Source: Rhodonellum psychrophilum GCM71 = DSM 17998 (GTDB lineage Bacteria; Bacteroidota; Bacteroidia; Cytophagales; Cyclobacteriaceae). Taken from it: a stretch of DNA of 64,000 nt. The DNA lies in contig NZ_KB906683.1 in the NCBI RefSeq assembly GCF_000381545.1, positions 62,001 to 126,000 on the forward strand, read 5' to 3'. The notes below the pieces were generated by a model, which saw only the letters and a list, made by a program, of their open reading frames with translations, made no database searches and was not told the DNA's origin. This document shows, one piece after another, positions 9,478 to 18,134 of the stretch (its first letter is position 1; every line of letters starts with the position of its first letter). The position numbers and the translations under genes were made by a program.

Positions 9478-10242
9478 CTATTTGTGATCACCACCATTCT
9501 CACCAAACAATAGAGAAGGAACCGAGGTTTTCCTTTTCAAACCATAACTGTCAATGGCAAATCTTTGGATATGATTTTCCATTTCTTCAAGGGAATCCGT
9601 CAGCAGGAATAAATTCAGGTCATTTTTATCAATGGTCCCCACTTCTGCCAATTTTTGAATGTATTCAAATAAGTGGGTGTGAAAATCAGAGCAAAACAAA
9701 ACGACCGGAAATGGTTTCATCACCTTGGTTTGGATGAGCGTCAAAGCCTCAAAGAATTCATCCAAGGTACCGAAACCTCCAGGCATCACCACAAATGCGA
9801 AGCTGTATTTGGACAAGAGCACTTTCCGAACAAAGAAAAAATTGAAATTCATCCACTTGTCCAAATAGAGATTTGGATGCTGTTCAAATGGAAGGTTGAT
9901 GTTACATCCTATCGATCTGCCGCCCACTTGCTTGGCCCCACGATTGGCGGCATCCATGATTCCCGGCCCTCCTCCTGTCATCACCGTGAAACCCATTTGG
10001 CTGATTTTCGCCCCAACTTTCATCCCTAACTGATAATATGCATCGTTCTCTTCAAATCGGGCGGAACCAAATACAGTGACACAGGGCCCCACAAAATGGA
10101 GCATTCTGAAACCCCTGATGAATTCAAAGAAAACCTCTACTACAAATACCAGTTCCTTCCACCTCGATTGTGGACCTGCAAAAAAGGCTTTCTCATCGGG
10201 ATGCCCCAGAGGGGAAAATTTATGTTCAATATCTTTTTCCAT
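9478..10242 (-). CDS. LOG-family protein (Rossmann-fold nucleotide hydrolase type)
   Basis: 254 residues. It carries the LOG signatures 'VTVFGSARF', 'TGGGPGIMDAANRGA' and 'MPGGFGTLDEFFEAL' (PGGxGTxxE), which form the nucleotide-binding and catalytic site. Related enzymes cleave nucleoside 5'-monophosphates to a free base plus ribose 5-phosphate (cytokinin-activating type, often mis-named lysine decarboxylase). The N-terminal ~45-residue extension before the Rossmann core is common in the longer bacterial members. It is 68 bases upstream of cbpA on the same strand, so co-transcription is possible but not clear. Confidence 0.87.
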   Translation of the reverse strand: MEKDIEHKFSPLGHPDEKAFFAGPQSRWKELVFVVEVFFEFIRGFRMLHFVGPCVTVFGSARFEENDAYYQLGMKVGAKISQMGFTVMTGGGPGIMDAANRGAKQVGGRSIGCNINLPFEQHPNLYLDKWMNFNFFFVRKVLLSKYSFAFVVMPGGFGTLDEFFEALTLIQTKVMKPFPVVLFCSDFHTHLFEYIQKLAEVGTIDKNDLNLFLLTDSLEEMENHIQRFAIDSYGLKRKTSVPSLLFGENGGDHK

Positions 10243-10330
10243 CGTTTCTCAGTATAAAACCCATGCTATGCAGCCCCAAGCCCATCAAAGCCTGAAAGAA
10301 ATTAATAATCAGTCAGTTAGATCCTACTTT

Positions 10331-10428
10331 TTGACCTCAACGTATCGCTACATCTCCGTATTCTCCAAATAGCCTGATTTTGTCACAGTTTCAAACCCAA
10401 AAAGAAAACCTAATGGATATTCCGGGTT
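10331..10428 (+). repeat. dispersed intergenic repeat, family 2, copy 2
   Basis: 'TTTTTGACCTCAACGTATCG' at the start, 'AGCCTGATTTTGTCACAGTT' in the middle and 'ATGGATATTCCGGGTT' at the end match the copies at 2248, 38441 and 58048. It lies in the 389-base divergent gap between the LOG gene and the dab operon. I see nothing else firm in that gap. Confidence 0.5.
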
Positions 10429-10631
10429 AAAAAAACCCGAACTACAATAAGATTTTTTCTTCCTTCAATTTAATAAATTATGGGGATTTCAAACCTTGAT
10501 CCGTTAAAAATCCAGAAATCACTCCCTTCAAGGCTTAGGGGAAATCCCTCGGGACCCCCCGGAATTAAATTTTCAATGAAAGCGTTGATATCTTGGAATA
10601 TTGATCTAAATTTCGACGTTTTATTATCATA

Positions 10632-11048
10632 ATGAAGACAAAGCAACCGATAGCTTACAATGCACTCCTCAACAACGACAGGTTGAGCCTCCTTGCTTTG
10701 TTGTTATTCATTTTTTTCTTGTCTAGTGTCCCCCGATTTAGCCAAGCTTTTTCGACGAATGGATCACACGGAACCGATACCCGGTTGACAACTCAACTTG
10801 ACATTGACCATTCCCATTCCAACTCAAAAGAATCAAAAAACTTGTTTACTTGGGAAGAGCAACAAAAAGAAGAGCGGGCCGAATCCGAGATCAATGTCGA
10901 CTTCTCCTACGACATTTCTTTTGTTGGCTATCCAACAGCTTTTTATAAAATCTCAGGTGCTGAGATGGCCGCATTAAAAATCCCAATCCATAAAGGAAAA
11001 AACCCTTATTATCTTCTTTTTCATTGCCTTAAAATCCATTTGGGCTAA
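10632..11048 (+). CDS. small membrane-anchored or secreted protein of unknown function before dabA
   Basis: 138 residues, not recognised. A hydrophobic segment at about 22-40 ('LSLLALLLFIFFLSSV') could be a signal anchor or an uncleaved signal peptide. The following polar part is rich in His/Ser ('DIDHSHSNSKESKN') and acidic residues, and ends with 'YYLLFHCLKIHLG'. It precedes dabA by 86 bases on the same strand and may share its promoter. The His-rich stretch could bind metal, but nothing more can be said. Coding status rests on the ATG start, length and position. Confidence 0.5.
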   Translation: MKTKQPIAYNALLNNDRLSLLALLLFIFFLSSVPRFSQAFSTNGSHGTDTRLTTQLDIDHSHSNSKESKNLFTWEEQQKEERAESEINVDFSYDISFVGYPTAFYKISGAEMAALKIPIHKGKNPYYLLFHCLKIHLG

Positions 11049-11134
11049 GTTTTTTTTTGAAGTTTATGCATACCGGGTGAAACCATTAGGTTCCCCAAAG
11101 CACTTCCTATTTTCAAACTAAAAACCAAACTTTT

Positions 11135-13627
11135 ATGACGCAGCCCGTGTCATCAAGCCTTACTCATGTACTCCATGAATTGGGTCATTACCTGCCCGCA
11201 CAGTCCCCGTTGAAGGACTTTGTTCACCACAACACCTTGCACGCTTACCAACATCTGCCCTTTCACGAGGGAATCCAGATCGCTTCCGAAAACTTTGGAT
11301 ACAAGGTGTATTGGCGACTCGAAAAATATAGGGAATTGTACCATGCTGGCAAAATCAATGATGAAATTCTGGACAGGATCATCACCGAGCATAAAGGTGC
11401 CGAGAAACTGAAGCACTGGAAACAACTTTTGATTCACCAAGCTCCCCAAGAATTTCCGGAACCCAAGGTGGGCAAATTGAGGAAGCTCTGGAGAGAAAAC
11501 TACAATCTCAACCTGGACAAGGAAGTGCACAACACCCTATTCCGGATTGTCAGCAGCTACCTCGATCAGGGAATCGCCATCTGGAAATTCCCATCTGAAT
11601 CGAAAGGACTCTTGTCTGCGGTGAGAATCCTTGAAAAAAACAGTTTTTCCACTTTCATAAAAAGTGACAGATCCAGAGAATTGTTATTTTCTACCAAAAC
11701 CCGTTTAGAGGATTTACTCTTCCTATTGGTAGGGAATGAAGAACGCTACTCCCAGTATCTTTTTGACCAGCAATTTGCCCATCCAGGATGGTCTGGGATG
11801 GTTGCAGGTCTTGAAAACCATCCAGAACGCTTGTTGGACAAAAAGAAAGTGTCCTTGCATGACTTGATTTTTCTGGAATGTCTACTCGAAATTGATGCCT
11901 TGGACCGGAGAAGGGGGACTAAATGGACTGCTTTGGCCAAGCATATTCCCTCAGAAATGCCAGGCATATTCGAAGCCTCCCAGCCTTCGGAAATCCTACA
12001 AATCCACTCCCTATGGCAAGAAGCGTTCGAATGGACCTATTATGACCAAGTCATCAAAGGTCTGCAACTGAGTCATGCAAAAAAAGCCGAAAAAGACAGG
12101 CCCTCTTTCCAGGCAATGTTTTGTATTGACGACCGCTGCTGCTCCATCAGGAGATATATAGAACGGTTTTCGCCAGACTGTCAGACCTATGGGACAGCGG
12201 GGTTTTTCAACATTCCCTTTTATTTTCAACCGGAACACGGAAAGTTCATGACCAAGGTTTGTCCGGCTCCGGTGGACCCCATTCATGTGATCAAAGAGTC
12301 GGGGGCCAAAATACGGCATGAAAAAGATGCCCATTTCAGCAAACATTCCAAGGGCGTTTTCGGGGCATGGTTTATTTCTCAGACCATGGGCTTCTGGTCC
12401 GCCATCAAGATCGCCAAGAATATTTTCCGCCCCGGGCCCACTCCCGCCATGGTTTCCTCCTTCAATCACATGGATCCAAAAGGGAAATTGAGCATCGAAT
12501 GTATACATCCCGATCAAAGGCACCATGGGCTTCAAGTTGGTTTCACTGTCGAAGAAATGGCCAACAGCTTGGAAGGATTACTCAAAAGCATAGGCCTCGT
12601 CAATAATTTTGCACCATTGGTCTATGTCATGGGGCATGGTGCCAGCTCCGTAAACAATACCCACTATGCGGGCTATGACTGTGGCGCCTGCAGTGGCCGT
12701 GCCGGTTCGGTCAATGCCCGGGCCATTGCCCATATCGGCAACCATAAAGCTGTCAGGACAATTTTGAAAACCAGAGGAATAGAGATTCCCGATGAAACCC
12801 AATTTATCGGCGGCCTTCATGACACCACAAGGGATGAAATGGAGTTTTATGACTTGGATATCTTGGTGAAAAAAAACAGGCTCCTTCATGCCAACAACGT
12901 CCAGACTTTCGAAATAGCCCTAGATTTCAATGCCAAAGAAAGGTCCAGAAGATTCAATACGATCAATTCCAAAGACGACGCAAAAAAAATCCACGATAAA
13001 GTGAAGTTGCGGGCCATGTCTCTTTTCGAGCCCAGACCGGAATGGAACCACGCCACCAACGCCCTTTGTGTCGTGGGCAAACGGGAAAACAACCGACACC
13101 TTTTCCTTGACAAAAGGGCTTTTCTCAATTCCTACGACCATCGTATAGATCCCGAGGGGAAATATCTTTTCAATATCCTCAAAGCTGTCGCTCCAGTGTG
13201 TGGGGGAATCAACCTTGAATATTATTTCTCTAAAGTGGACAACCAGCAGTTGGGTGCCGGAAGCAAACTGCCCCACAATGTGATGGGTTTGATCGGGGTT
13301 GCCAACGGCATGGACGGTGACCTCAGGACGGGATTACCACTGCAAATGGTCAACATCCATGATCCCTTGAGGATTTTGATCACTGTCGAACATTATCCAG
13401 AGGTGATTCTCAATGCCATCCAATCCCATGCCGCTACCTATGAGTGGTTTATCAATGAATGGGTAAGGATGGTCTGCATCCATCCGGATTCCAAAAATGC
13501 ATTCTATTTCAAGGGAGGTCAGTTTTTTCTTTACCAGCCTGTCACAAAGCAGATTGAAAAAGTCACCAATCTGGATGTCATTTTGGAAACAACATCAGAA
13601 AATCTACCGGTTTACCTCCTCGCTTAA
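11135..13627 (+). CDS. dabA: inorganic carbon transporter subunit DabA
   Basis: 830 residues, UPF0753/DUF2309 family. The zinc-site residues described for Halothiobacillus DabA (C351, D353, H524, C539) have counterparts here: C330 and D332 in 'MFCIDDRCCSIRRY', H501 in 'VMGHGASSVNNTH' and C516 in 'YDCGACSGRAG', with almost the same spacings. DabA is beta-carbonic-anhydrase-like; with DabB it makes an energy-coupled, vectorial CO2-to-bicarbonate pump on the inner membrane. dabB follows after three bases. In a heterotroph this would feed anaplerotic carboxylation rather than Rubisco. The ATG at 11135 is the only sensible start. Confidence 0.95.
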   Translation: MTQPVSSSLTHVLHELGHYLPAQSPLKDFVHHNTLHAYQHLPFHEGIQIASENFGYKVYWRLEKYRELYHAGKINDEILDRIITEHKGAEKLKHWKQLLIHQAPQEFPEPKVGKLRKLWRENYNLNLDKEVHNTLFRIVSSYLDQGIAIWKFPSESKGLLSAVRILEKNSFSTFIKSDRSRELLFSTKTRLEDLLFLLVGNEERYSQYLFDQQFAHPGWSGMVAGLENHPERLLDKKKVSLHDLIFLECLLEIDALDRRRGTKWTALAKHIPSEMPGIFEASQPSEILQIHSLWQEAFEWTYYDQVIKGLQLSHAKKAEKDRPSFQAMFCIDDRCCSIRRYIERFSPDCQTYGTAGFFNIPFYFQPEHGKFMTKVCPAPVDPIHVIKESGAKIRHEKDAHFSKHSKGVFGAWFISQTMGFWSAIKIAKNIFRPGPTPAMVSSFNHMDPKGKLSIECIHPDQRHHGLQVGFTVEEMANSLEGLLKSIGLVNNFAPLVYVMGHGASSVNNTHYAGYDCGACSGRAGSVNARAIAHIGNHKAVRTILKTRGIEIPDETQFIGGLHDTTRDEMEFYDLDILVKKNRLLHANNVQTFEIALDFNAKERSRRFNTINSKDDAKKIHDKVKLRAMSLFEPRPEWNHATNALCVVGKRENNRHLFLDKRAFLNSYDHRIDPEGKYLFNILKAVAPVCGGINLEYYFSKVDNQQLGAGSKLPHNVMGLIGVANGMDGDLRTGLPLQMVNIHDPLRILITVEHYPEVILNAIQSHAATYEWFINEWVRMVCIHPDSKNAFYFKGGQFFLYQPVTKQIEKVTNLDVILETTSENLPVYLLA

Positions 13628-13630
13628 ACT

Positions 13631-15508
13631 ATGGAAAATCAATATATCATCAGCGCATTTGTCTTGATTCCACTGATTGGTTTCCTGATTTCCCTGTTGC
13701 TTTCAGGAAATAACGAACGTCCACTATCGCGTGTTGCTCTGTTTACGGTAAGTCTTCAACTGATCGGGGTGTCAGGCTACATTGTCTATTGGATCATTCA
13801 GGGCATGCATCCCATCAATATCCGGGAATTGGATATCTACAACAACGGCGAATACCAGTTTTTGCTGGACTTTTATTTTGACAGCATTACGGCAGTTTAT
13901 TTGTTTGTGGGGGCATTTGTCACCTTCCTCATCACAAGGTACAGCAGGTTTTATCTGCACCTGGAGGAGGGTTACAAGCGGTTTTTCAACACGATGTTGT
14001 TTTTCTTTCTTGCTTACAACCTCACGGTTTTGTCCGGCAATTTTGAAACACTGTTTTTGGGTTGGGAAATGCTGGGGATTTCTTCGTTTCTGCTGATTGC
14101 CTTTTACCGGAACAGGTACATTCCGGTCAGAAATGCCGTCAAGGTATTTTCAATTTACCGGATTGGAGATATTGGAATTATCCTGGCCATGTGGGCCAGT
14201 CACCACTTCTGGCATGAAAACATCGCATTCATCAAATTCAACAATTCCGAATTGGTCAGCGCACAAATGGCCCAGCATGGAGGAGTCGGACTGATGATTG
14301 CCATTGGGCTGCTGATAGCCGCGGCGGCCAAGTCTGCCCAACTTCCCTTTTCCTCCTGGCTTCCCAGAGCGATGGAGGGCCCCACGCCTTCCAGTGCAAT
14401 CTTCTATGGATCCCTTTCCGTTCATTTCGGGGTGTTTTTGCTCTTGCGGACTTTTCCCTTTTGGGAGCATCAGCTGTCGGCCAGGATCCTGATTGGGACG
14501 GTTGGCTTGCTCACGACATTGGTATCCTATTCGATTGCAAGGGTGCAATCCACGATCAAGACGCAAATTGCCTACGCCTCCATCGCGCAAATTGGATTGA
14601 TGTTCGTGGAAGTCGCATTGGGCTGGGAAACATTGGCACTGGTGCACTTTGCAGGAAATGCCTTTCTCAGAACTTACCAATTACTGGTATCCCCATCTGT
14701 AGTGGCCTATATGATCCGGGATCAATTTTATCATTTCAAGCCCAAGGAAATCAGTTTGGAGGATACTTTCCCCAAAAGATTGGAATTCAGTCTTTATGTG
14801 CTTTCCCTCAAGGAATGGAATCTGGACAATTTCATCAACCATTGGGTTTTTTCACCCATCAAAAAAATCGGGAGAAAGTTGGATTTCCTGACCCCCAGAA
14901 ACCTCCTGCTGTATTTTTTCCCGATTTATGCTTTGGGCTTATTCCTGTATTTCAACCAGGAATACATTTACCCTCCCATCAGAGATTTCCTACCGGGCTT
15001 TTTTGCCTTTTTGGGGATGATGCTGGTCTTCAAGGCCTTTTCAGAAAGAATCTACCCACGGCTTGCCTGGATGCTCATCATTGCCAATCATTTCTGGATT
15101 GCGCTGGCAGTTTCATTCAACGAAACCTTCGATATCCATCAAACTTGGATTTACCTCAGTGGGGTGATCGTATTCGGGATCATTGGTTATTTGGCGCTCG
15201 AAAATCTCTTTAAAAAAGAAAAGCAATATTTTGACCTGAACCAATACTATGGACATGTGTATGAGCATCCCAAGCTTTCGCTGATTTTCCTGATTGCGGC
15301 GCTGGGGCTGATGGGTTTTCCGATTTCCCCCACCTTTATCGGCGTGGATCTGATCTTCAGCCATATCCATGAAGACCAATTCCTCTTGGCTTTCTTTGAT
15401 TCCGTCAGTTTCATCATAGGAGGCATTGCCCTTATCCGCATTTATGCCCGCCTTTTTCTAGGCCCGCATGTCAAAAACTTCCACGAAAAAGCGCTTAAAT
15501 CTTCCTAA
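13631..15508 (+). CDS. dabB: DabB, NuoL/MrpA-like proton-conducting subunit
   Basis: 625 residues, almost all membrane helices, of the proton-antiporter (NuoL/ND5) family: 'ETLFLGWEMLGISSFLLIAF', 'AAAKSAQLPFSSWLPRAMEG' (the conserved Lys and PxSxWLPxAMxxPTP element) and 'IAYASIAQIGLMFVEVALG'. DabB is thought to couple the cation gradient to DabA. It starts three bases after dabA stops, so the pair is surely one operon; the SulP gene starts 10 bases after it. The C-terminus has extra helices and lacks the complex-I lateral helix. Confidence 0.93.
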   Translation: MENQYIISAFVLIPLIGFLISLLLSGNNERPLSRVALFTVSLQLIGVSGYIVYWIIQGMHPINIRELDIYNNGEYQFLLDFYFDSITAVYLFVGAFVTFLITRYSRFYLHLEEGYKRFFNTMLFFFLAYNLTVLSGNFETLFLGWEMLGISSFLLIAFYRNRYIPVRNAVKVFSIYRIGDIGIILAMWASHHFWHENIAFIKFNNSELVSAQMAQHGGVGLMIAIGLLIAAAAKSAQLPFSSWLPRAMEGPTPSSAIFYGSLSVHFGVFLLLRTFPFWEHQLSARILIGTVGLLTTLVSYSIARVQSTIKTQIAYASIAQIGLMFVEVALGWETLALVHFAGNAFLRTYQLLVSPSVVAYMIRDQFYHFKPKEISLEDTFPKRLEFSLYVLSLKEWNLDNFINHWVFSPIKKIGRKLDFLTPRNLLLYFFPIYALGLFLYFNQEYIYPPIRDFLPGFFAFLGMMLVFKAFSERIYPRLAWMLIIANHFWIALAVSFNETFDIHQTWIYLSGVIVFGIIGYLALENLFKKEKQYFDLNQYYGHVYEHPKLSLIFLIAALGLMGFPISPTFIGVDLIFSHIHEDQFLLAFFDSVSFIIGGIALIRIYARLFLGPHVKNFHEKALKSS

Positions 15509-15518
15509 CACTATACTC

Positions 15519-17153
15519 ATGAAAAATCACAAAATTGAAATCCCTTTGACCGGTTTGTCAGGACTTCGTCAAAATTGGAAGGCTGATCTTACCTCAGGAT
15601 TCTTGGTTTTCCTGATTGCCCTCCCACTTTGTCTGGGCATCTCCATGGCCAGCGGCTTTCCTCCAGTAGCAGGAATATTCACCGCCATCATTGGTGGACT
15701 TGTGGTCAGTTTCTTTGGCGGTTCCAATCTTACCATCAAAGGGCCGGCAGCAGGATTGATCGTCATTGCATTCGGTGCCGTCACCGAACTTGGCCAAGGA
15801 GATGCTCTGCTTGGCTACAAACTCACTTTGGCAGTTGTCGTGGTTTCCGGGATCCTGCAAGTGATTTTCGGATTGGTCAAATCCGGTGTATTGGCAGATT
15901 TCTTTCCCTCTGCAGCTGTTCACGGAATGCTCGCGGCAATCGGAATCATCATTGCATCCAAGCAAATCTTCACCCTGATGGGAGTCAAACCAGAGGCCAC
16001 CGAAACTTTGGAGCTTTTGGCAGAAATACCCAAGGGGTTTTCTGAAATGAACCCTGAAATTGCCATTATCGGTGTCATCAGCTTGTTGATTTTGTTTTTG
16101 TTTCCCCTATTCAAAAACAAGTATATCAAAATGATCCCAGCACCTCTTTTGGTTATTTTGGTTGCCATTCCCATCGGGAGATATTTTGATTTGGAACATG
16201 AGCACACGTATTTGTTTTTGGACAACCATGAATACCTGATCGGTCCAAAATTCTTGGTCACCCTGCCAGACAATCTCCTTGCAGCCATCACCTTTCCGGA
16301 TTTTTCTCAGGTTTTTTCAGGAACCTCCATCAAATACATCATCATGTTTGCCTTGGTGGGCAGTTTGGAATCTCTCTTGAGTTCCAAGGCCATTGACGTA
16401 TTGGATCCCTATAAAAGAAAATCCAACATGAACAGGGATCTGCTTGGCGTGGGGATCGGCAATACTTTGGTAGGATTTATCGGGGGAATACCCATGATAT
16501 CAGAAATCGTAAGGAGCTCTGCGAATATCAACAACGGAGGAAAAACCTGGTGGTCCAATGTTTTCCATGGCTTGTTTCTCTTGATTTTCGTCGCCTTCTT
16601 CCCAAATCTCATCCATCAAATCCCCATGACGGCACTGGCAGCGATGCTGATTTACACAGGATACCGTTTGGCCGCTCCCAAGGAGTTTTACAATACCTAT
16701 AAGATCGGGAAAGAGCAACTGGCCATTTTTTTGGTCACGATCATCTTCACCCTGGCGACAGACTTACTGATCGGTATCGGAGTGGGTATTCTGACCAAAA
16801 TCATCATGCACCTGAGCAATGGATTGCCGCTGAAATACATCTTCAAACCCCTCTTTACTGTGACAGTAAGCGAAGATGAGGAATATACCGTGGACGTATT
16901 CCACTCCGCGGTTTTCAGCAATTATATCAAATTGAAAAAATCCCTGGACGCACTCCCAAGAGGCAAAAAAATCAGCATTGATTTCTCCAATGCCAACCTT
17001 GTGGATCACACTGTGATGGAAAACCTGCACCAGTATCAGCATTCCTATGAAAACGATGGAGGGCATTTCCATATCAAGGGGATGAGCCATTTGCAGAAAG
17101 TTTCAGACCATGACCTTTCAAGTAGAAAAACCAAGAAAATTCCTGTGGTTTAA
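15519..17153 (+). CDS. SulP/SLC26-type anion (probably bicarbonate) transporter
   Basis: 544 residues. SulP core: 'DLTSGFLVFLIALPLCLGIS', 'GGSNLTIKGPAAGLIVIA', 'ADFFPSAAVHGMLAAIGIII', 'GNTLVGFIGGIPMISEIVRS'. A short STAS-like C-terminus follows ('ISIDFSNANLVDHTVMENLH'). The family moves sulfate, bicarbonate or other anions. The place directly after dabAB suggests bicarbonate or CO2-related transport, which is inference. A longer in-frame start at 15468 would overlap dabB by 41 bases; the ATG at 15519 leaves a 10-base gap and is preferred. A strong terminator follows. Confidence 0.9.
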   Translation: MKNHKIEIPLTGLSGLRQNWKADLTSGFLVFLIALPLCLGISMASGFPPVAGIFTAIIGGLVVSFFGGSNLTIKGPAAGLIVIAFGAVTELGQGDALLGYKLTLAVVVVSGILQVIFGLVKSGVLADFFPSAAVHGMLAAIGIIIASKQIFTLMGVKPEATETLELLAEIPKGFSEMNPEIAIIGVISLLILFLFPLFKNKYIKMIPAPLLVILVAIPIGRYFDLEHEHTYLFLDNHEYLIGPKFLVTLPDNLLAAITFPDFSQVFSGTSIKYIIMFALVGSLESLLSSKAIDVLDPYKRKSNMNRDLLGVGIGNTLVGFIGGIPMISEIVRSSANINNGGKTWWSNVFHGLFLLIFVAFFPNLIHQIPMTALAAMLIYTGYRLAAPKEFYNTYKIGKEQLAIFLVTIIFTLATDLLIGIGVGILTKIIMHLSNGLPLKYIFKPLFTVTVSEDEEYTVDVFHSAVFSNYIKLKKSLDALPRGKKISIDFSNANLVDHTVMENLHQYQHSYENDGGHFHIKGMSHLQKVSDHDLSSRKTKKIPVV

Positions 17154-17171
17154 AAGTCAATTCAAAAGATG

Positions 17172-17206
17172 TCGGGTGTGGAATGGACCACACCCGATTT
17201 TTGTTT
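17172..17206 (+). terminator. rho-independent terminator of the dab operon
   Basis: 'TCGGGTGTGG-AATGGA-CCACACCCGA' forms a 10-bp stem followed by 'TTTTTGTTTTTTTT'. It lies 18 bases after the SulP stop. Confidence 0.85.
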
Positions 17207-17295
17207 TTTTTCATTATTAAAACAGATAAAATGAGCAGCGAGATTCTTTAATAATGATGGGAGGATAACCATTCTTGATATAAACTTCCCTCACC

Positions 17296-17655
17296 GCCGC
17301 GGGGTGTAGTTTCTACTACACCCAAAAAAATTGATGATTTCACCATGAAAAGCTTCACGCAATAAGCCATTTCTAATGGCAAAAGGAAAAACGAATGAAG
17401 GCTTCTATTAAATGATTTTGCTAATCGAATTACAAATTCGAAGGATAGGAAGGCGCAGTGGAGACTTGACCTAGTCCGCCACTGGATGTAGTTTCTACTA
17501 CACTCAAATATTTCCGTTTTCACCATGGAAAGATTCATGCAACAAGCCATTTCATATAGCAAAGGCAAAAACGAATAAAGGCTTCATGCGAAGGTTATTG
17601 ATTCGAATGACAAATTCGAAGAATAAAAAGGGCTAATGGACACTACGCTTAACGC
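17296..17655 (+). repeat. RAYT-type multi-hairpin repeat, two units
   Basis: Two head-to-tail copies (about 17296-17478 and 17479-17655) of the ~178-bp unit that is best preserved around 27613-29830. Recognisable parts are 'GGGTGTAGTTTCTACTACACCC' (palindrome, here cited as its two arms GGGTGTAG and CTACACCC), 'GCCATTTCTAATGGC', 'CGAATTACAAATTCG' and the 'GGCGCAGTGG' arm. Unit 2 is more decayed. The remaining part of the 17154-17876 gap holds a terminator, a kinase relic and a dyad. Confidence 0.8.
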
Positions 17656-17713
17656 CTGACAACTACTTGCCCCAGATATTAATCGAGTCCCTATGCATTC
17701 TATTTCCCTCTTC

Positions 17714-17757
17714 CTAAACCGGCAAATCAATGATAAATACACTCTCCTTCGATTTAC
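17714..17757 (-). pseudogene. relic of a histidine-kinase C-terminus
   Basis: Read on the minus strand, this short stretch gives S-K-S-K-E-S-V-F-I-I-D-L-P-V-stop. It matches the last residues of the large kinase at 29833-35208 ('VGKGSTFIIDLSVTGG') and of the kinase at 53357 ('KGTKFIIQLPA'). Nothing of the upstream domain is preserved, so it is a scrap left by rearrangement or decay. The match is short, hence modest confidence. Confidence 0.4.
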
Positions 17758-17800
17758 TGAAAACCAAAAAATTCAAGACTTATAGATTTTTTCGATCATG

Positions 17801-17812
17801 TGACTAAAGTCA
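17801..17812. promoter_or_regulatory. Crp/Fnr-type dyad (TGAC-N4-GTCA)
   Basis: 'TGACTAAAGTCA' within 'CATGTGACTAAAGTCATACA' is a 4+4 inverted repeat, extended weakly outward, 65 bases upstream of the PqqD-like gene. It has the same half-site and spacer as the dyad at 49476. It may make the seven-gene operon responsive to a Crp/Fnr-type regulator. Confidence 0.4.
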
Positions 17813-17876
17813 TACAAACTCCCACTAGATAAAACTACCTTCAAAATTCTATTTGCACCTCTTAAAATTCCTTCCC

Positions 17877-18134
17877 ATGCTGAAAATCAAAAAAAATATA
17901 GCCATCAGTGATTCTGGCTTTGTCTTCGACCCCGGCACGGGAGATTCCTATACATTGAACCCCACCGGATTGGAAATAATACAGTTGATCAAATCCGGGA
18001 AATCCTATGAAGAGATACTTCAGGAGATGTCAGCAAAATATGAAATGGATGGGGAATCCTTCGAAAGGTATTTTTACGACTTCACTTCTATGCTCAAGCA
18101 AATGAGACTGACCGAGAACCATGGAGAAGATTAA
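17877..18134 (+). CDS. PqqD-like protein (possible RiPP recognition element)
   Basis: 85 residues. The pattern 'ISDSGFVFDPGTGDSYTLNP', 'GLEIIQLIKSGKSYEEILQE' and a final helix 'YFYDFTSMLKQMRL' is that of PqqD: a small three-strand/three-helix winged fold that binds leader peptides, or sits beside ATP-grasp enzymes as a substrate carrier. The start is taken at the ATG (17877); a TTG eight codons upstream is less likely. It overlaps the ATP-grasp gene by 14 bases, so the two are co-translated. No leader-like precursor peptide is evident next to it, so the bound partner is unknown. Confidence 0.75.
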   Translation: MLKIKKNIAISDSGFVFDPGTGDSYTLNPTGLEIIQLIKSGKSYEEILQEMSAKYEMDGESFERYFYDFTSMLKQMRLTENHGED

